Positions 8,128 through 17,051 of a stretch of DNA of 64,000 nt are shown piece by piece; position 1 is the stretch's first letter; every line of letters begins with the position of its first letter. The notes under the pieces were generated by a model that was not told the origin of the DNA, did not search any database, and was given only the letters and a program-made list of their open reading frames with translations. Made by a program: the position numbers and the translations under genes. This DNA comes from Sulfitobacter sp. S223 (GTDB taxonomy: Bacteria; Pseudomonadota; Alphaproteobacteria; Rhodobacterales; Rhodobacteraceae), in NCBI RefSeq assembly GCF_025143825.1, contig NZ_CP083560.1:3286001-3350000 (forward strand). Direction: 5' to 3'.

Positions 8128-9639
8128 ATGCTTCCTCATTCGGTTACGCGCGCCTACCGTCGCGGCGAAGACGGCAGCATGATGGTGCTCTGGGCTCTTT
8201 GTCTGGTCGCCTTCCTTGGCCTCATCGGCCTTGTCTTTGACATGGGGCGTCTGGGAACAACCCAGTCCGAACTTCAATCATATGCCGACAGTATCGCCCT
8301 CGCGGCCGCAGCCGAGCTTGACGGACAGCCGGATGCGCTGACCCGTGCGCGGGCAGCAGGTACGTCCCTGATATCCGATACACAGACATTTGCAGAGGGC
8401 AGCAAAGCGCTGGTTGCCTCTGACATCGTCACCATGACCTTCTACAAATCCAACCGTGAAGGCAGGTTCGAACGCGCACCGCAATATGAAACGACTGAAC
8501 CCGCAAGCGCGCGTTTCATCGACATTCAGGTTGCCCCGGCCAACGTACCGCTTGGCTTTGGCGCAATCCTCACCTCACTGAACGGCAGTTCCATCAACAC
8601 GCTGACATCTGCGCGCGCTGCCGCGCAGTTCGAGCTTGAGGCGTGCAATGTCGCGCCGATTGCCATGTGCGCCCCGACCATCAGCCTGGACACAGATGCC
8701 GCGATTGGATCGACCTTGCGGCTGGACGCCAGTGTTAACCTTGGTCAGTTGCTGCCCGGAAACATCGGCGCCGTAGACACCCTGACCAGTGTAATTGGCG
8801 GGCTGGATATCTGTGTCGGTCTGCTGGGCGATGAGCTAACCGCCTGCCTGATCGCTTCGCGAGAGCCCGAAACTGCCTGCGCGGGTAGCGGTGGTGGGCT
8901 GGTCCTGTCGACGTCAGTGGACGGCGATGACCTTATGAACTCCATCAACACCCGTTTTGGCAGAGCTGAAGGCATTGCGACCGGCCTGATCGGTGATGCG
9001 TTTGCGGCCGCTCCCACGCTATTCAACGGGCGGTTCAATCCCTTGGGCATTTGTGTACCGGATCCACTGACGACCGGCACCACTCTGCCAGCTGATGATT
9101 GCTTTCTGATCGGCAATTGCAGCGTGCGCGGCAATGGGAACTGGACTGTCGGAAGAGCAGAATATGTCGATACCTACTTCGGCGGTGTTGACCCTTTCCC
9201 CGAAGCGCAAACGCGTTACGAATTCTATCTTGCCGAACTGGAAGCGACGGGAGAGATTTCTTCGAGCAACGGCGGCGGCACTGGTACCGCCGATACCAGC
9301 AGCGGCGGGCTTCTGGGCGGCGTAATCGGCGGAGTTGTCGACACAGTGAACGATCTCGTCGGGCAAGTATGTGCTCCGCAAGACGCTCCAACTCCTGATC
9401 TGGAGCTCGATACGAAACGCCGCCTGATGGTGATCGCAGCCGTTGATTGTTTGAATGTCGACGTTCAGGCAGGTGTGCGTGCGCCTGTGGTGCAGTATTT
9501 CGAAGCCTTTGCCTTGGGCAGCGCGGAAAACGGCGTTCTTGACGTTGAAGTGACCGCCTGTCTGGGCAGTAACTGCAAAGGCGACGGGCGCGGCAACCTT
9601 GATGTCGACGTGCGCGACGTAGTGAGGCTGGTCGAATGA
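8128..9639 (+). CDS. tadG: TadG-like Flp pilus assembly protein
   Basis: The protein has 503 residues from the ATG at 8128, which has AAAAGG nearby; a longer in-frame start would fall in the hairpin. The N terminus (RRGEDGSMMVLWALCLVAF, then a transmembrane helix to about residue 40) is the TadE/TadG pseudopilin-like anchor with EDG before the hydrophobic segment. The large C-terminal part is periplasmic, cysteine-rich and has a low-complexity Ser/Gly stretch around 390-405. No von Willebrand MIDAS motif (DxSxS) was found, unlike many TadG proteins. It overlaps the next gene by ATGA. TadG-like proteins help assemble or anchor the Flp pilus. Confidence 0.75.
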   Translation: MLPHSVTRAYRRGEDGSMMVLWALCLVAFLGLIGLVFDMGRLGTTQSELQSYADSIALAAAAELDGQPDALTRARAAGTSLISDTQTFAEGSKALVASDIVTMTFYKSNREGRFERAPQYETTEPASARFIDIQVAPANVPLGFGAILTSLNGSSINTLTSARAAAQFELEACNVAPIAMCAPTISLDTDAAIGSTLRLDASVNLGQLLPGNIGAVDTLTSVIGGLDICVGLLGDELTACLIASREPETACAGSGGGLVLSTSVDGDDLMNSINTRFGRAEGIATGLIGDAFAAAPTLFNGRFNPLGICVPDPLTTGTTLPADDCFLIGNCSVRGNGNWTVGRAEYVDTYFGGVDPFPEAQTRYEFYLAELEATGEISSSNGGGTGTADTSSGGLLGGVIGGVVDTVNDLVGQVCAPQDAPTPDLELDTKRRLMVIAAVDCLNVDVQAGVRAPVVQYFEAFALGSAENGVLDVEVTACLGSNCKGDGRGNLDVDVRDVVRLVE

Positions 9640-10121
9640 TCACTTCCTCCCGTTTCATCCGCGAAGAAAGCGGTGCAGCTCTTGTTGAGTTCGCGCTGAT
9701 CTTTCCGGTTATGATGCTGATGCTTGGCGTCGCCATCGAAGGATCGCGGACATATCATTCCTACCAAACAGCCGTTTCGGGTGTCCGTGATGCTGCGCGC
9801 TATCTTAGCCGCGTTGTGCAGTCAGATGTCTGCACATCTGGCGCGGGCGTGGCGCAGTGGGATGAGACGCTTACGGATATGGTGCAGCTGGATCGGGCAC
9901 AAAAAAGCGTCTTCTCATCTGATGTGGATATTTTGAATGTCAGCAGCACGTTAGAATGCGTTTCAGGCGATTGGCGCGGCAAGGCAACGGCGCCCGTCGC
10001 GACGATCACGGCAACGTTGAAAATCACCTATCCGTTCAGCGGAATGTTCTCATTTGGCGGCGGGTCACTTCCTGCGGTAACGACAACAATTAGCGACAGC
10101 GCAAGGATCATCGGTTCATGA
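9636..10121 (+). CDS. tadE: TadE-like minor pseudopilin
   Basis: A 161-residue protein with the TadE signature FIREESGAALVEFALIFPVM near the N terminus: basic leader, Gly before the processing site, then Glu at +5 of a hydrophobic helix. The periplasmic remainder contains two cysteines and serine/threonine-rich strands. TadE is a pseudopilin processed by the prepilin peptidase and needed for Flp pilus biogenesis. It is coupled to both neighbours by ATGA overlaps (9636-9639 and 10118-10121). Confidence 0.85.
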   Translation: MITSSRFIREESGAALVEFALIFPVMMLMLGVAIEGSRTYHSYQTAVSGVRDAARYLSRVVQSDVCTSGAGVAQWDETLTDMVQLDRAQKSVFSSDVDILNVSSTLECVSGDWRGKATAPVATITATLKITYPFSGMFSFGGGSLPAVTTTISDSARIIGS

Positions 10122-10741
10122 TCCACCTGCATGCCAACATCCGCAAATATTCCCGGTCAGAAGACGGCGCCACTCTGGTGGAATTTGCTATCGTGACTTC
10201 CCTGTTCCTGCTGCTGGTCTTTGGCTTGATTGATTTCGCGCGCTTGAGCTTTTCACGCGTTCTGGCCGAAAAGGCCACCGAACGTGCCGTGCGGATGGCC
10301 GCGGTGCGTCCAGCCGTCTGCCCGAATCTGGCAGCAACAAACGCCCGCGGGCTTATTGGTACGCTTTCGCTGGATGTGCCGAACGGCACACGGTGCACGG
10401 AACGCACAAACTTGTGCCAACAGCTTCAGGCAAGCAGCTGCTTGGGCAGTACCGATCACCCGACGGCGGCCGCGATTTGGGCTCAGGTCGAAGCATTGCT
10501 GCCTACGGGTGCCAAACCGGAGAACCTGTTGTTCACCTATCACTATGACCCCGCGCTTAACCGTGTTGGCGCGCCGTATACGCCCATAGTGACAGTTGAG
10601 CTTGCCGATCTGCAATTCGATTTCATCTCACCTCTGGGCGCACTTGCCCGTTCCGCAGGTGGCTCTGACGATACGACCCTTGGTCAGAGCTTTCTCTTCC
10701 CTTCCATGAGCGCGTCGCTCCCTGCTGAAACCATTCGATAA
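10118..10741 (+). CDS. Second TadE-like pseudopilin (TadF position)
   Basis: A 207-residue protein with the same N-terminal architecture as its neighbour: SRSEDGATLVEFAIVTSLFL, a processable pseudopilin leader plus a transmembrane helix. Its periplasmic domain is longer and has a cysteine cluster (Cys residues near 68, 92, 98 and 106). It occupies the place of TadF in classical loci, but short pseudopilins diverge too quickly to assign E or F firmly. It overlaps the upstream gene by ATGA and ends 11 bases before tadZ. Confidence 0.8.
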   Translation: MIHLHANIRKYSRSEDGATLVEFAIVTSLFLLLVFGLIDFARLSFSRVLAEKATERAVRMAAVRPAVCPNLAATNARGLIGTLSLDVPNGTRCTERTNLCQQLQASSCLGSTDHPTAAAIWAQVEALLPTGAKPENLLFTYHYDPALNRVGAPYTPIVTVELADLQFDFISPLGALARSAGGSDDTTLGQSFLFPSMSASLPAETIR

Positions 10742-10752
10742 GGACACTCTCG

Positions 10753-12042
10753 ATGACTTATGCCAACCATGATCTAGAACGCCAGGTCGCTGAAGCGGTG
10801 ACCACACCTGCAATAGCCCGCGTGCTGGTTGTGGCACAAAGCCCGGCAGTGGGTGCAACCATGCTCGAAGAGATGCAGAGCGACCAAGCCGTACGCGGCA
10901 GACTTCTGGAATGCTCACTGACGCAAGCTGTCGCAGATAACGCGCAGGCATGGTCCGGCCTGAACTTTGTCGTGTTTGAGCTGAGTAACAGCATCGCCGA
11001 AGATATTGTTGCGGTGCAAAAGATAAAATCCCAAGGCGATGATGCCCCGCACTGCATCGCAATGACGCGGGATGTCCTGACCGATGAACAGCGCGCACGT
11101 CTCACTCAGACAGGCGTGGCCGAGATCATCTCCCTCCCTCCCCGTGAGGAGCAGAAAAAAGCACCCGAAGCCCCGACTGAGGAACCACACCAAGACGTTG
11201 TCGAGCCACCTCTGGAACCGGCAGCCTCCGCACATGTCTCCTTGCCCCAAGAGAAACAACGCGGATGTGTCACCGTATTACTCCGCGCACGCGGCGGTGC
11301 AGGCGCGACCACATTGGCGGTCAACCTTGCGGCAGCACAGGCCGATATCGGCGGTGCCGGCAGTGTCGCCCTTCTTGATCTTGATATCCAGAATGGTGCG
11401 ATTGCGCTGGCAATGGACCTTCCTGACAGCGCAGAAGCGGGCGCACTGATAAAAGGCGAACTCCCCCTCAGCGCCGCGTTCATTGATCGCGCGATGGTGC
11501 GCCACAACAGCGGCGTTGACGTGCTCACTGCGCCTGACATTTTCGCACCTCTCGATGCGCTTTCACCATCCGATGTTGCCGCTATGATCACCATGCTCAA
11601 AGACCGTTACGATCATATCGTCGTGGATATGCCGCAGGCCGTTACCGATTGGACGCTGCCTGTACTAGGCGCGGCGGCACAAGTCATCTTGGTCACAGAC
11701 ACCTCGCTGCCGTCAATCAAGCGCACCCGCCGCCTGATTGACCTGATCGGTGACGAACATATGACCCTGCCGGTCGAAGTTGTCGTAAATCAACAGCAAA
11801 AACCCCTGCGTCTGTCAGCAGCTCTGCGCGAATGCGAGGCCTTGATCGGTCGCTCCCTGACCCATTGGGTCCCGTTGGACGTAAAAACGGCACGGCGCGC
11901 CAGTGATCTGGGTATTCCGATACAGATGAGCGCAAAGCGCTCGCGCATGGCACGCGCAATCACAGCGCTGGCTGGACGTATGTTCGCACCGAAATCCAGT
12001 GCCGCACCTGAAACCACGCAAGGGCAACACAATCATGTTTAA
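10753..12042 (+). CDS. tadZ: TadZ/CpaE pilus localisation ATPase
   Basis: A 429-residue ParA/MinD-family protein. The N-terminal 130 residues form an atypical receiver-like domain, followed by an acidic/proline linker (about 135-165). The ATPase domain starts at about 172; its Walker A reads RGGAGATT, lacking the lysines of the canonical KGGVGKTT, as is common in CpaE/TadZ. LLDLDIQNG is the Walker A' region and VDMPQ the Walker B. TadZ places the Tad machine at the cell pole and recruits TadA. Its last eight bases overlap tadA. Confidence 0.9.
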   Translation: MTYANHDLERQVAEAVTTPAIARVLVVAQSPAVGATMLEEMQSDQAVRGRLLECSLTQAVADNAQAWSGLNFVVFELSNSIAEDIVAVQKIKSQGDDAPHCIAMTRDVLTDEQRARLTQTGVAEIISLPPREEQKKAPEAPTEEPHQDVVEPPLEPAASAHVSLPQEKQRGCVTVLLRARGGAGATTLAVNLAAAQADIGGAGSVALLDLDIQNGAIALAMDLPDSAEAGALIKGELPLSAAFIDRAMVRHNSGVDVLTAPDIFAPLDALSPSDVAAMITMLKDRYDHIVVDMPQAVTDWTLPVLGAAAQVILVTDTSLPSIKRTRRLIDLIGDEHMTLPVEVVVNQQQKPLRLSAALRECEALIGRSLTHWVPLDVKTARRASDLGIPIQMSAKRSRMARAITALAGRMFAPKSSAAPETTQGQHNHV

Positions 12043-13510
12043 GGCATTTAACCAGTCCCGCGCCCGTACCGGTGCAACCGCGCCGACCCAAGCAGCCAAC
12101 ACACCTGCGCCGCTCGCGTCTGCGTCTCCGGTAAAAGTGATGCCGCCGTTGCCAAAGATCGAGAGCGTCAAAGCTGCTGAACCTGTGCCAGCGGCACAGC
12201 CCGCGCCGACACAAACGCTGGCGCGCCCTGCGGACCCGAACATGGCGCTTAAAAGCACCTTGCATGAACTGCTTCTGGACAAACTGAACCTGACGTTGCT
12301 GGACAAGGTAAGCCGCGAGGACCTGCACCGCGAAATTTCGGGCCTTGTTGCACAGCACCTTAAATCTGAAGGCACGCTGATGCCGTCAGAGGCATTCAAG
12401 CAACTCATCCATGAACTTCTGAACGAAGTGCTGGGCCTTGGTCCACTTGAACCCCTTCTTGCTGACCCGACAATCTCGGACATTCTTGTGAACGGAACGG
12501 ACAAGGTATTTGTCGAACGTCGCGGGCTCTTGGAGCGGACCGAAGTTTCCTTCCGCGATGAACGCCACCTGTTGCGGATCATTGACAAGATTGTTTCAAC
12601 CGTTGGCCGCCGGATTGACGAAAGCCAGCCATGGGTGGACGCGCGCCTTGAAGACGGCAGCCGCGTGAACGCCATTATCCGCCCCTGCGCCATCGACGGG
12701 CCAAGCTTGTCGATCCGCAAATTTTCAAAGACGCCGCTGCGCATGGAAAAGTTGCTTGAACACGGCGCGCTAAGCCGTCAGGCCGCCCTTTTCCTTGAGG
12801 CGGCAGTTAAGGGCCGGATGAACTGCCTGATCTCTGGCGGGACCGGTTCGGGCAAGACCACGATGCTTAACGCCATGTCCGCCTTTATTGACCCGCGCCA
12901 GCGCATGGTCACGATTGAAGACGCGGCAGAACTACAGTTGCAGCAAGAACATGTTGTGCGGCTAGAGACACGCCCCGCCAATGCGGAAGGCAAAGGCACG
13001 ATCACCCAACGCGATCTGCTGGTCAACGCGCTGCGCATGCGCCCTGACCGCATTATGGTCGGCGAGGTGCGCGGCGCCGAAGCCTTTGACATGCTACAGG
13101 CCATGAACACCGGTCACGACGGTTCAATGACCACAATTCACGCCAATACCGCGCGCGACGCGGTAAGCCGCCTGGAACAGATGGTCACGATGATCGGCAA
13201 CGACTTTCCCATGCAGGCCGTACGTTACCAGATCGCCGCCGGCTTACAGCTGGTTTTGCAGCTTAACCGTCTAAGCGACGGCAGTCGGCGCGTCATGAGC
13301 ATCTCTGAAATCGTTGGCCTCGAAGGCGATACAATCATGATGCAGGACATCTTCGTTTTCAAGAAAATGGGTGTTGATGAAGAAGGCAAAGTGCAGGGCC
13401 GGATGATGGCAACCGGCGTGCGCCCGCAATGTTTTGAAGCGTTGCTAAATTCCGGTGTCCCACTGGCTGCAGACGCCTTTGTGCCCAGCATGGCAGACGG
13501 GTCCGTGTGA
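12035..13510 (+). CDS. tadA: TadA/CpaF secretion ATPase
   Basis: The protein has 491 residues from the ATG at 12035, which overlaps the end of tadZ by eight bases. A disordered Pro/Ala N terminus (about 70 residues) precedes a GSPII_E-type ATPase. Walker A is GGTGSGKTT near residue 270, the Asp box is [11 protein letters not shown], Walker B is RIMVGEVRG and the His box is MTTIHANT. It forms a cytoplasmic hexamer that drives extension (and in Tad systems probably retraction) of the Flp pilus through TadB and TadC. All catalytic motifs are intact, so the system looks functional. Confidence 0.95.
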   Translation: MFKAFNQSRARTGATAPTQAANTPAPLASASPVKVMPPLPKIESVKAAEPVPAAQPAPTQTLARPADPNMALKSTLHELLLDKLNLTLLDKVSREDLHREISGLVAQHLKSEGTLMPSEAFKQLIHELLNEVLGLGPLEPLLADPTISDILVNGTDKVFVERRGLLERTEVSFRDERHLLRIIDKIVSTVGRRIDESQPWVDARLEDGSRVNAIIRPCAIDGPSLSIRKFSKTPLRMEKLLEHGALSRQAALFLEAAVKGRMNCLISGGTGSGKTTMLNAMSAFIDPRQRMVTIEDAAELQLQQEHVVRLETRPANAEGKGTITQRDLLVNALRMRPDRIMVGEVRGAEAFDMLQAMNTGHDGSMTTIHANTARDAVSRLEQMVTMIGNDFPMQAVRYQIAAGLQLVLQLNRLSDGSRRVMSISEIVGLEGDTIMMQDIFVFKKMGVDEEGKVQGRMMATGVRPQCFEALLNSGVPLAADAFVPSMADGSV

Positions 13511-14469
13511 TGGCTGACATTTCTTTGACCACCATGACCATTCTCAGCGTGATCGGCTGCAGCCTGCTGGGGGCGGTCGCCGTGCGGATGATCCTTGCAC
13601 CCGATACCGCTCAGGCCCGCGCAAGAAGCTCTCGGCTTCAGGCGATGATCCCGAAGAAAACCAAGACAGAGGCTGCGGCGCTTGTTCGGTCAGGTGCGCG
13701 CACAGACAAAGGCCTAAGCCTGCCCTTTATCGGGAATGTTGGTCAGTTGTTGCGCCGCGCCGATCTGGATGACCGCCGCTTTGCCCTTTGCATGGGCATT
13801 CTGGGCGGCGGCGCAGTCTTTGGCGCTTTGCTGACATTCTTCACCAGCCCCGTGCTGGCATTCCCGGCAGGCATCGGACTGACGGCATTCATCGTGCTGC
13901 AATTGGTCAACCGCCGTTATTCCAAGCGCATGGATGCGCTGACGCTACAACTGCCAGATGCATTGGATTTGATGATGCGTGGGCTGCGCGTGGGTCACCC
14001 GATCAATGCAACCATCGCCAATGTCGGACGCACCATGGCAGATCCTGTGGGTGCTGAATTCCGCACACTGGCGCATCAGGTCAGCCACGGTGATTACCTT
14101 ACCGATGCGTTTCGTGACTTTGCCGACCGCACCGGGCATGAGGACATTGAATACCTGTCTGTTTCCATCGCAATCCAGCATGGAACAGGCGGCAATCTGG
14201 CCAATATGATCGATACGCTCAGCAAAGTTGTACGTGCCCGCATCATGATGCGCAGACGGGTCAAAGCAATCTCGTCGGAAGGTCGTATTTCAGCTTATGT
14301 GTTGTCAGGTTTGCCTGTCTTGATCTACTTGGCCACGTCTATCACGGCACCTGCATATTATGCGGACGTAAGCGACGATCCGATGTTCAAACCGATGGCC
14401 GTTGCGATTGTGGCCCTGATTGTTGCGAACTTTCTGGCCTTGCGCAAACTTGTCAGTTTCGAGGTATAG
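13510..14469 (+). CDS. tadB: TadB inner-membrane platform protein
   Basis: A 319-residue protein with a type II secretion F domain. Membrane helices are at the N terminus (about 5-25), in the middle (about 95-135) and at the C terminus (about 265-315), with the cytoplasmic F domain (DALDLMMRGLRVG) between. It forms the inner-membrane platform with TadC and couples TadA motion to pilin assembly. The ATG at 13510 shares one base with the tadA stop (TGATG); a GTG codon just before is less likely. It ends three bases before tadC. Confidence 0.9.
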   Translation: MADISLTTMTILSVIGCSLLGAVAVRMILAPDTAQARARSSRLQAMIPKKTKTEAAALVRSGARTDKGLSLPFIGNVGQLLRRADLDDRRFALCMGILGGGAVFGALLTFFTSPVLAFPAGIGLTAFIVLQLVNRRYSKRMDALTLQLPDALDLMMRGLRVGHPINATIANVGRTMADPVGAEFRTLAHQVSHGDYLTDAFRDFADRTGHEDIEYLSVSIAIQHGTGGNLANMIDTLSKVVRARIMMRRRVKAISSEGRISAYVLSGLPVLIYLATSITAPAYYADVSDDPMFKPMAVAIVALIVANFLALRKLVSFEV

Positions 14470-14472
14470 GAC

Positions 14473-15462
14473 ATGTTTGATCTATCAAAAATCGGCACGG
14501 CCCAATCTCTGGCCAGCACTGAAAACCTGCTGTTTTACTGCATGACATTTGCTGTGATCCTGCTTCTGATGGGCGTCGTCGGCCTTTATCTGGGTCGAGA
14601 CCGCACAGCGGAACGTATCCGGTCAATGTCGGCCTCAATGTCACGGGACAACGCGGCACCGCGCCTATCAAAGACCGATGCCACCGATCCGAAAGGCTGG
14701 AAAAAGGGGCTGATCCCCGAAGATCCATCAGAGCGCGCCCAGATCCGTTTCCAGCTGGGCAAGCTGGGGTTTGAGCGACCTGACGTTGTTGAAGTGTTTT
14801 TCATGATCCGCCTGTTTCTGGCCATGATCACCCCTTTCCTTGTGTTCGCGAGCATCGCGCTGAGCCGGGCAGGTCTGTTGCCCGAAGTGCTTGCCGATAC
14901 AATCAATGGCACGGGCACGTTGCGCATGATGCAAATCGCGGCAGTTGGCACGGCTATCGGCTTTTATGGCCCCGGTTTCTGGCTTTATTCCAAGATCAAA
15001 AAGCGGCAATCCAGTATTCGCGCGGCCTTTCCAAACGCGCTTGATCTGGTGCAAATTTCGGTTGAGGCGGGTTTGGGTTTCGATGCTGCCATCACCCGTG
15101 TCGGTCACGAGATCAGCCGTGCATCCCCCGAAATTGCGTATGAGTTCCTGCTTCTCCAGCTTGAGATACAGGCGGGACGTGATCGTGAGGCCGCACTGTT
15201 TGATATGGCCGACCGGATGGGGATTGATGAGGCGAAAAGCTTTGCTTTGGTCATTGTACAATCCATGCAATTCGGCACCAGCTTGACGCTGGCGCTAAAA
15301 ACCTATGCCGCGGAAATGCGCGAAATGCGCGAAATGAACGCCCAAGAGATGGCGAACAAGTTGCCGGTGAAGATGTCAGGTGTGATGTCGATGCTGATGT
15401 TGCCGGCGCTTTTCCTGATCACGCTTACGCCGATCATCATCCGCTACACTGCAATCTACTAA
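14473..15462 (+). CDS. tadC: TadC inner-membrane platform protein
   Basis: A 329-residue second platform protein with the same F domain (NALDLVQISVEAGLGFDAAI) between an N-terminal helix (about 15-38), a helix pair around 115-170 and a C-terminal helix. It is the last gene of the operon: the stop is three bases from the convergent NicO-type transporter gene and no tadD, secretin or terminator follows. No clear T-run hairpin exists, so read-through into antisense of the metal transporter is possible. Confidence 0.9.
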   Translation: MFDLSKIGTAQSLASTENLLFYCMTFAVILLLMGVVGLYLGRDRTAERIRSMSASMSRDNAAPRLSKTDATDPKGWKKGLIPEDPSERAQIRFQLGKLGFERPDVVEVFFMIRLFLAMITPFLVFASIALSRAGLLPEVLADTINGTGTLRMMQIAAVGTAIGFYGPGFWLYSKIKKRQSSIRAAFPNALDLVQISVEAGLGFDAAITRVGHEISRASPEIAYEFLLLQLEIQAGRDREAALFDMADRMGIDEAKSFALVIVQSMQFGTSLTLALKTYAAEMREMREMNAQEMANKLPVKMSGVMSMLMLPALFLITLTPIIIRYTAIY

Positions 15463-15465
15463 CGC

Positions 15466-16371
15466 CTAGAAAGCCCTGAGTAGTAGCGCCATCGACAGCG
15501 CGACAACAACAAGGCCAACGGCAACTTCGATCATGGGCATGACCCAGACCAATGCACCTGCCTGCGCAATACTGCGGATGATACCACCGCGAAAACCACT
15601 GGCGGCGATACCTACTGCAACGGTGACCGAAGCTGTGCCCAGCGCCATGGCAAACGCACCTGCGATACCGGCCAATGGGATACCCATTTGCCATGTGATG
15701 ATAAGAACAAACAAAGCGCCAGTGCAGGGACGCACTGCGATGCCAGCGATCAGGATCAGCGCATCGCGCAGGTTTGTTGCCTGCTCGGCATCTTCAATCG
15801 AAGGGCCATGACGATGGCCGCAACTGTCGCAAATTTCAGTATGACCATGATGCGCATGATCATGCACGCTTTCCGCCTGCGCCCGCCGCAATTTAAGGAC
15901 ACCGCGCAGCACCAGCCAAAGGCCGATCGCCACAATCATCGCGTAACTCAGCGGGGCCAGCCAATCTTCTGCCGCGCCAACCATCCGGTCACGGGTGAGC
16001 CCGAGCAACCACAGGCCGCCATAGGCCAGCAGCACCGCTGTGACCGCTTGACCCAAGCTTGAAACCAGCGCGATGAGCGACAAACGCAGCATCGGCACAG
16101 CGCGCGCCATGCCATACCCCCCCACGAGCAGCTTGCCGTGGCCCGGACCGATCGCGTGAAAAAAACCGTAGGCAAAGCAGCTGCCCAGCAACAGCGCATA
16201 AGCCCCAACCTCACCGCCCCTCAAGGCGCGCAGAGTGCGTGCGATTCCGTTTTGAAAATTCCGCTGCTCGCCCGCAGCCCAGACACTGATGTTGTTGAAA
16301 CCACCGCTGAACCACAGCCACGCCAACACGGTGCTTGCCACCAGAACGGCGATCGTTACAGCGCCGCGCAT
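15466..16371 (-). CDS. NicO/RcnA-family nickel-cobalt transporter
   Basis: A 301-residue inner-membrane protein with about six helices. HAIGPGHGK near residue 72 is the first NicO motif; a histidine/cysteine-rich cytoplasmic loop near 178-200 (HDHAHHGHTEICDSCGHRHG) follows; and RPCTGAL near 228 is the second conserved motif. The family moves Ni2+ or Co2+, mostly outward in RcnA and inward in other members; direction cannot be decided here. Its start overlaps the end of the DUF1007 gene by 16 bases, so they are co-expressed. Confidence 0.85.
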   Translation of the reverse strand: MRGAVTIAVLVASTVLAWLWFSGGFNNISVWAAGEQRNFQNGIARTLRALRGGEVGAYALLLGSCFAYGFFHAIGPGHGKLLVGGYGMARAVPMLRLSLIALVSSLGQAVTAVLLAYGGLWLLGLTRDRMVGAAEDWLAPLSYAMIVAIGLWLVLRGVLKLRRAQAESVHDHAHHGHTEICDSCGHRHGPSIEDAEQATNLRDALILIAGIAVRPCTGALFVLIITWQMGIPLAGIAGAFAMALGTASVTVAVGIAASGFRGGIIRSIAQAGALVWVMPMIEVAVGLVVVALSMALLLRAF

Positions 16372-17003
16372 GTGACCCTGACTTCCGTTGCGAAGCGTGC
16401 GCCGATATCGCTCAGGCCTGCGGCTTCCATGTCGAAATCCTGTGGTAGTGCAGACAACTCTGCCTTTGTCATGGAAAGCGCGCCCTCAATGTCTGGTTCG
16501 TCCAGGGTAACCTGACAATCAGATGCGCCCTGCACCCCAACCGGCAGGCCGACTTCGTAGGCTGTGTAGTAGGTGCCGTCGTAAGGCCTGAAAACAACGG
16601 GGCCCGTAATCTGTGGGCTACCAATGACCTTACGCACATGAGTGGTCGTGATCTTGCCGTCATTGAACGACGCTGTCGCCGCTGTGGGCCCCGAGAATTC
16701 TAGCGGTTCACCACCAAGTTCCCCCACAAGGTCACCGTTGAATCCTTCGACCCAGTTCATATCAAAGCCGGTCAATGTGGCTGTATCAGAAGGTGTAAGA
16801 ATACCATCGTAGTCGCTGTCGATCTCCATATCCTCTGTCACCAACAGGGAATAAAGCTCATCGTATTCCCACGTGACTTGCACGTGGGTAAGCCTGTTCT
16901 GCGCGTCCACCACAAAGGACAACCCGGTGTTCACAAAGATATGTGGATGCGCGCCCAGCGGGGCAGCGACCATCAACAAACACAGGAAAAGCGCAGTTCT
17001 CAT
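16356..17003 (-). CDS. DUF1007 family periplasmic protein
   Basis: A 215-residue protein with a clear signal peptide (cleavage near GAHPHIFV; the mature end keeps His-Pro-His). DUF1007 proteins occur next to NicO/RcnA-type transporters and are usually annotated as substrate-binding or accessory factors; the histidine-bearing mature N terminus suggests metal handling in the periplasm. A segment DSDYDGILTPSD looks like a degenerate EF-hand calcium loop. It forms a two-gene operon with the transporter through a 16-base overlap. Confidence 0.8.
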   Translation of the reverse strand: MRTALFLCLLMVAAPLGAHPHIFVNTGLSFVVDAQNRLTHVQVTWEYDELYSLLVTEDMEIDSDYDGILTPSDTATLTGFDMNWVEGFNGDLVGELGGEPLEFSGPTAATASFNDGKITTTHVRKVIGSPQITGPVVFRPYDGTYYTAYEVGLPVGVQGASDCQVTLDEPDIEGALSMTKAELSALPQDFDMEAAGLSDIGARFATEVRVTCAAL

Positions 17004-17051
17004 ATTGCGCTATTTAAATCCATGCGGGCGCCGGTTCAATCAAGATATCGC

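Noticed and set aside
10753-12042. TadZ considered inactive because the Walker A lysines are missing
   Set aside because: An atypical Walker A is usual in TadZ/CpaE proteins, so it does not indicate loss of function.
11815-12744. A 309-codon minus-strand frame across tadZ and tadA
   Set aside because: Arg/Ser-rich translation without recognisable domains, entirely opposite two clear genes.
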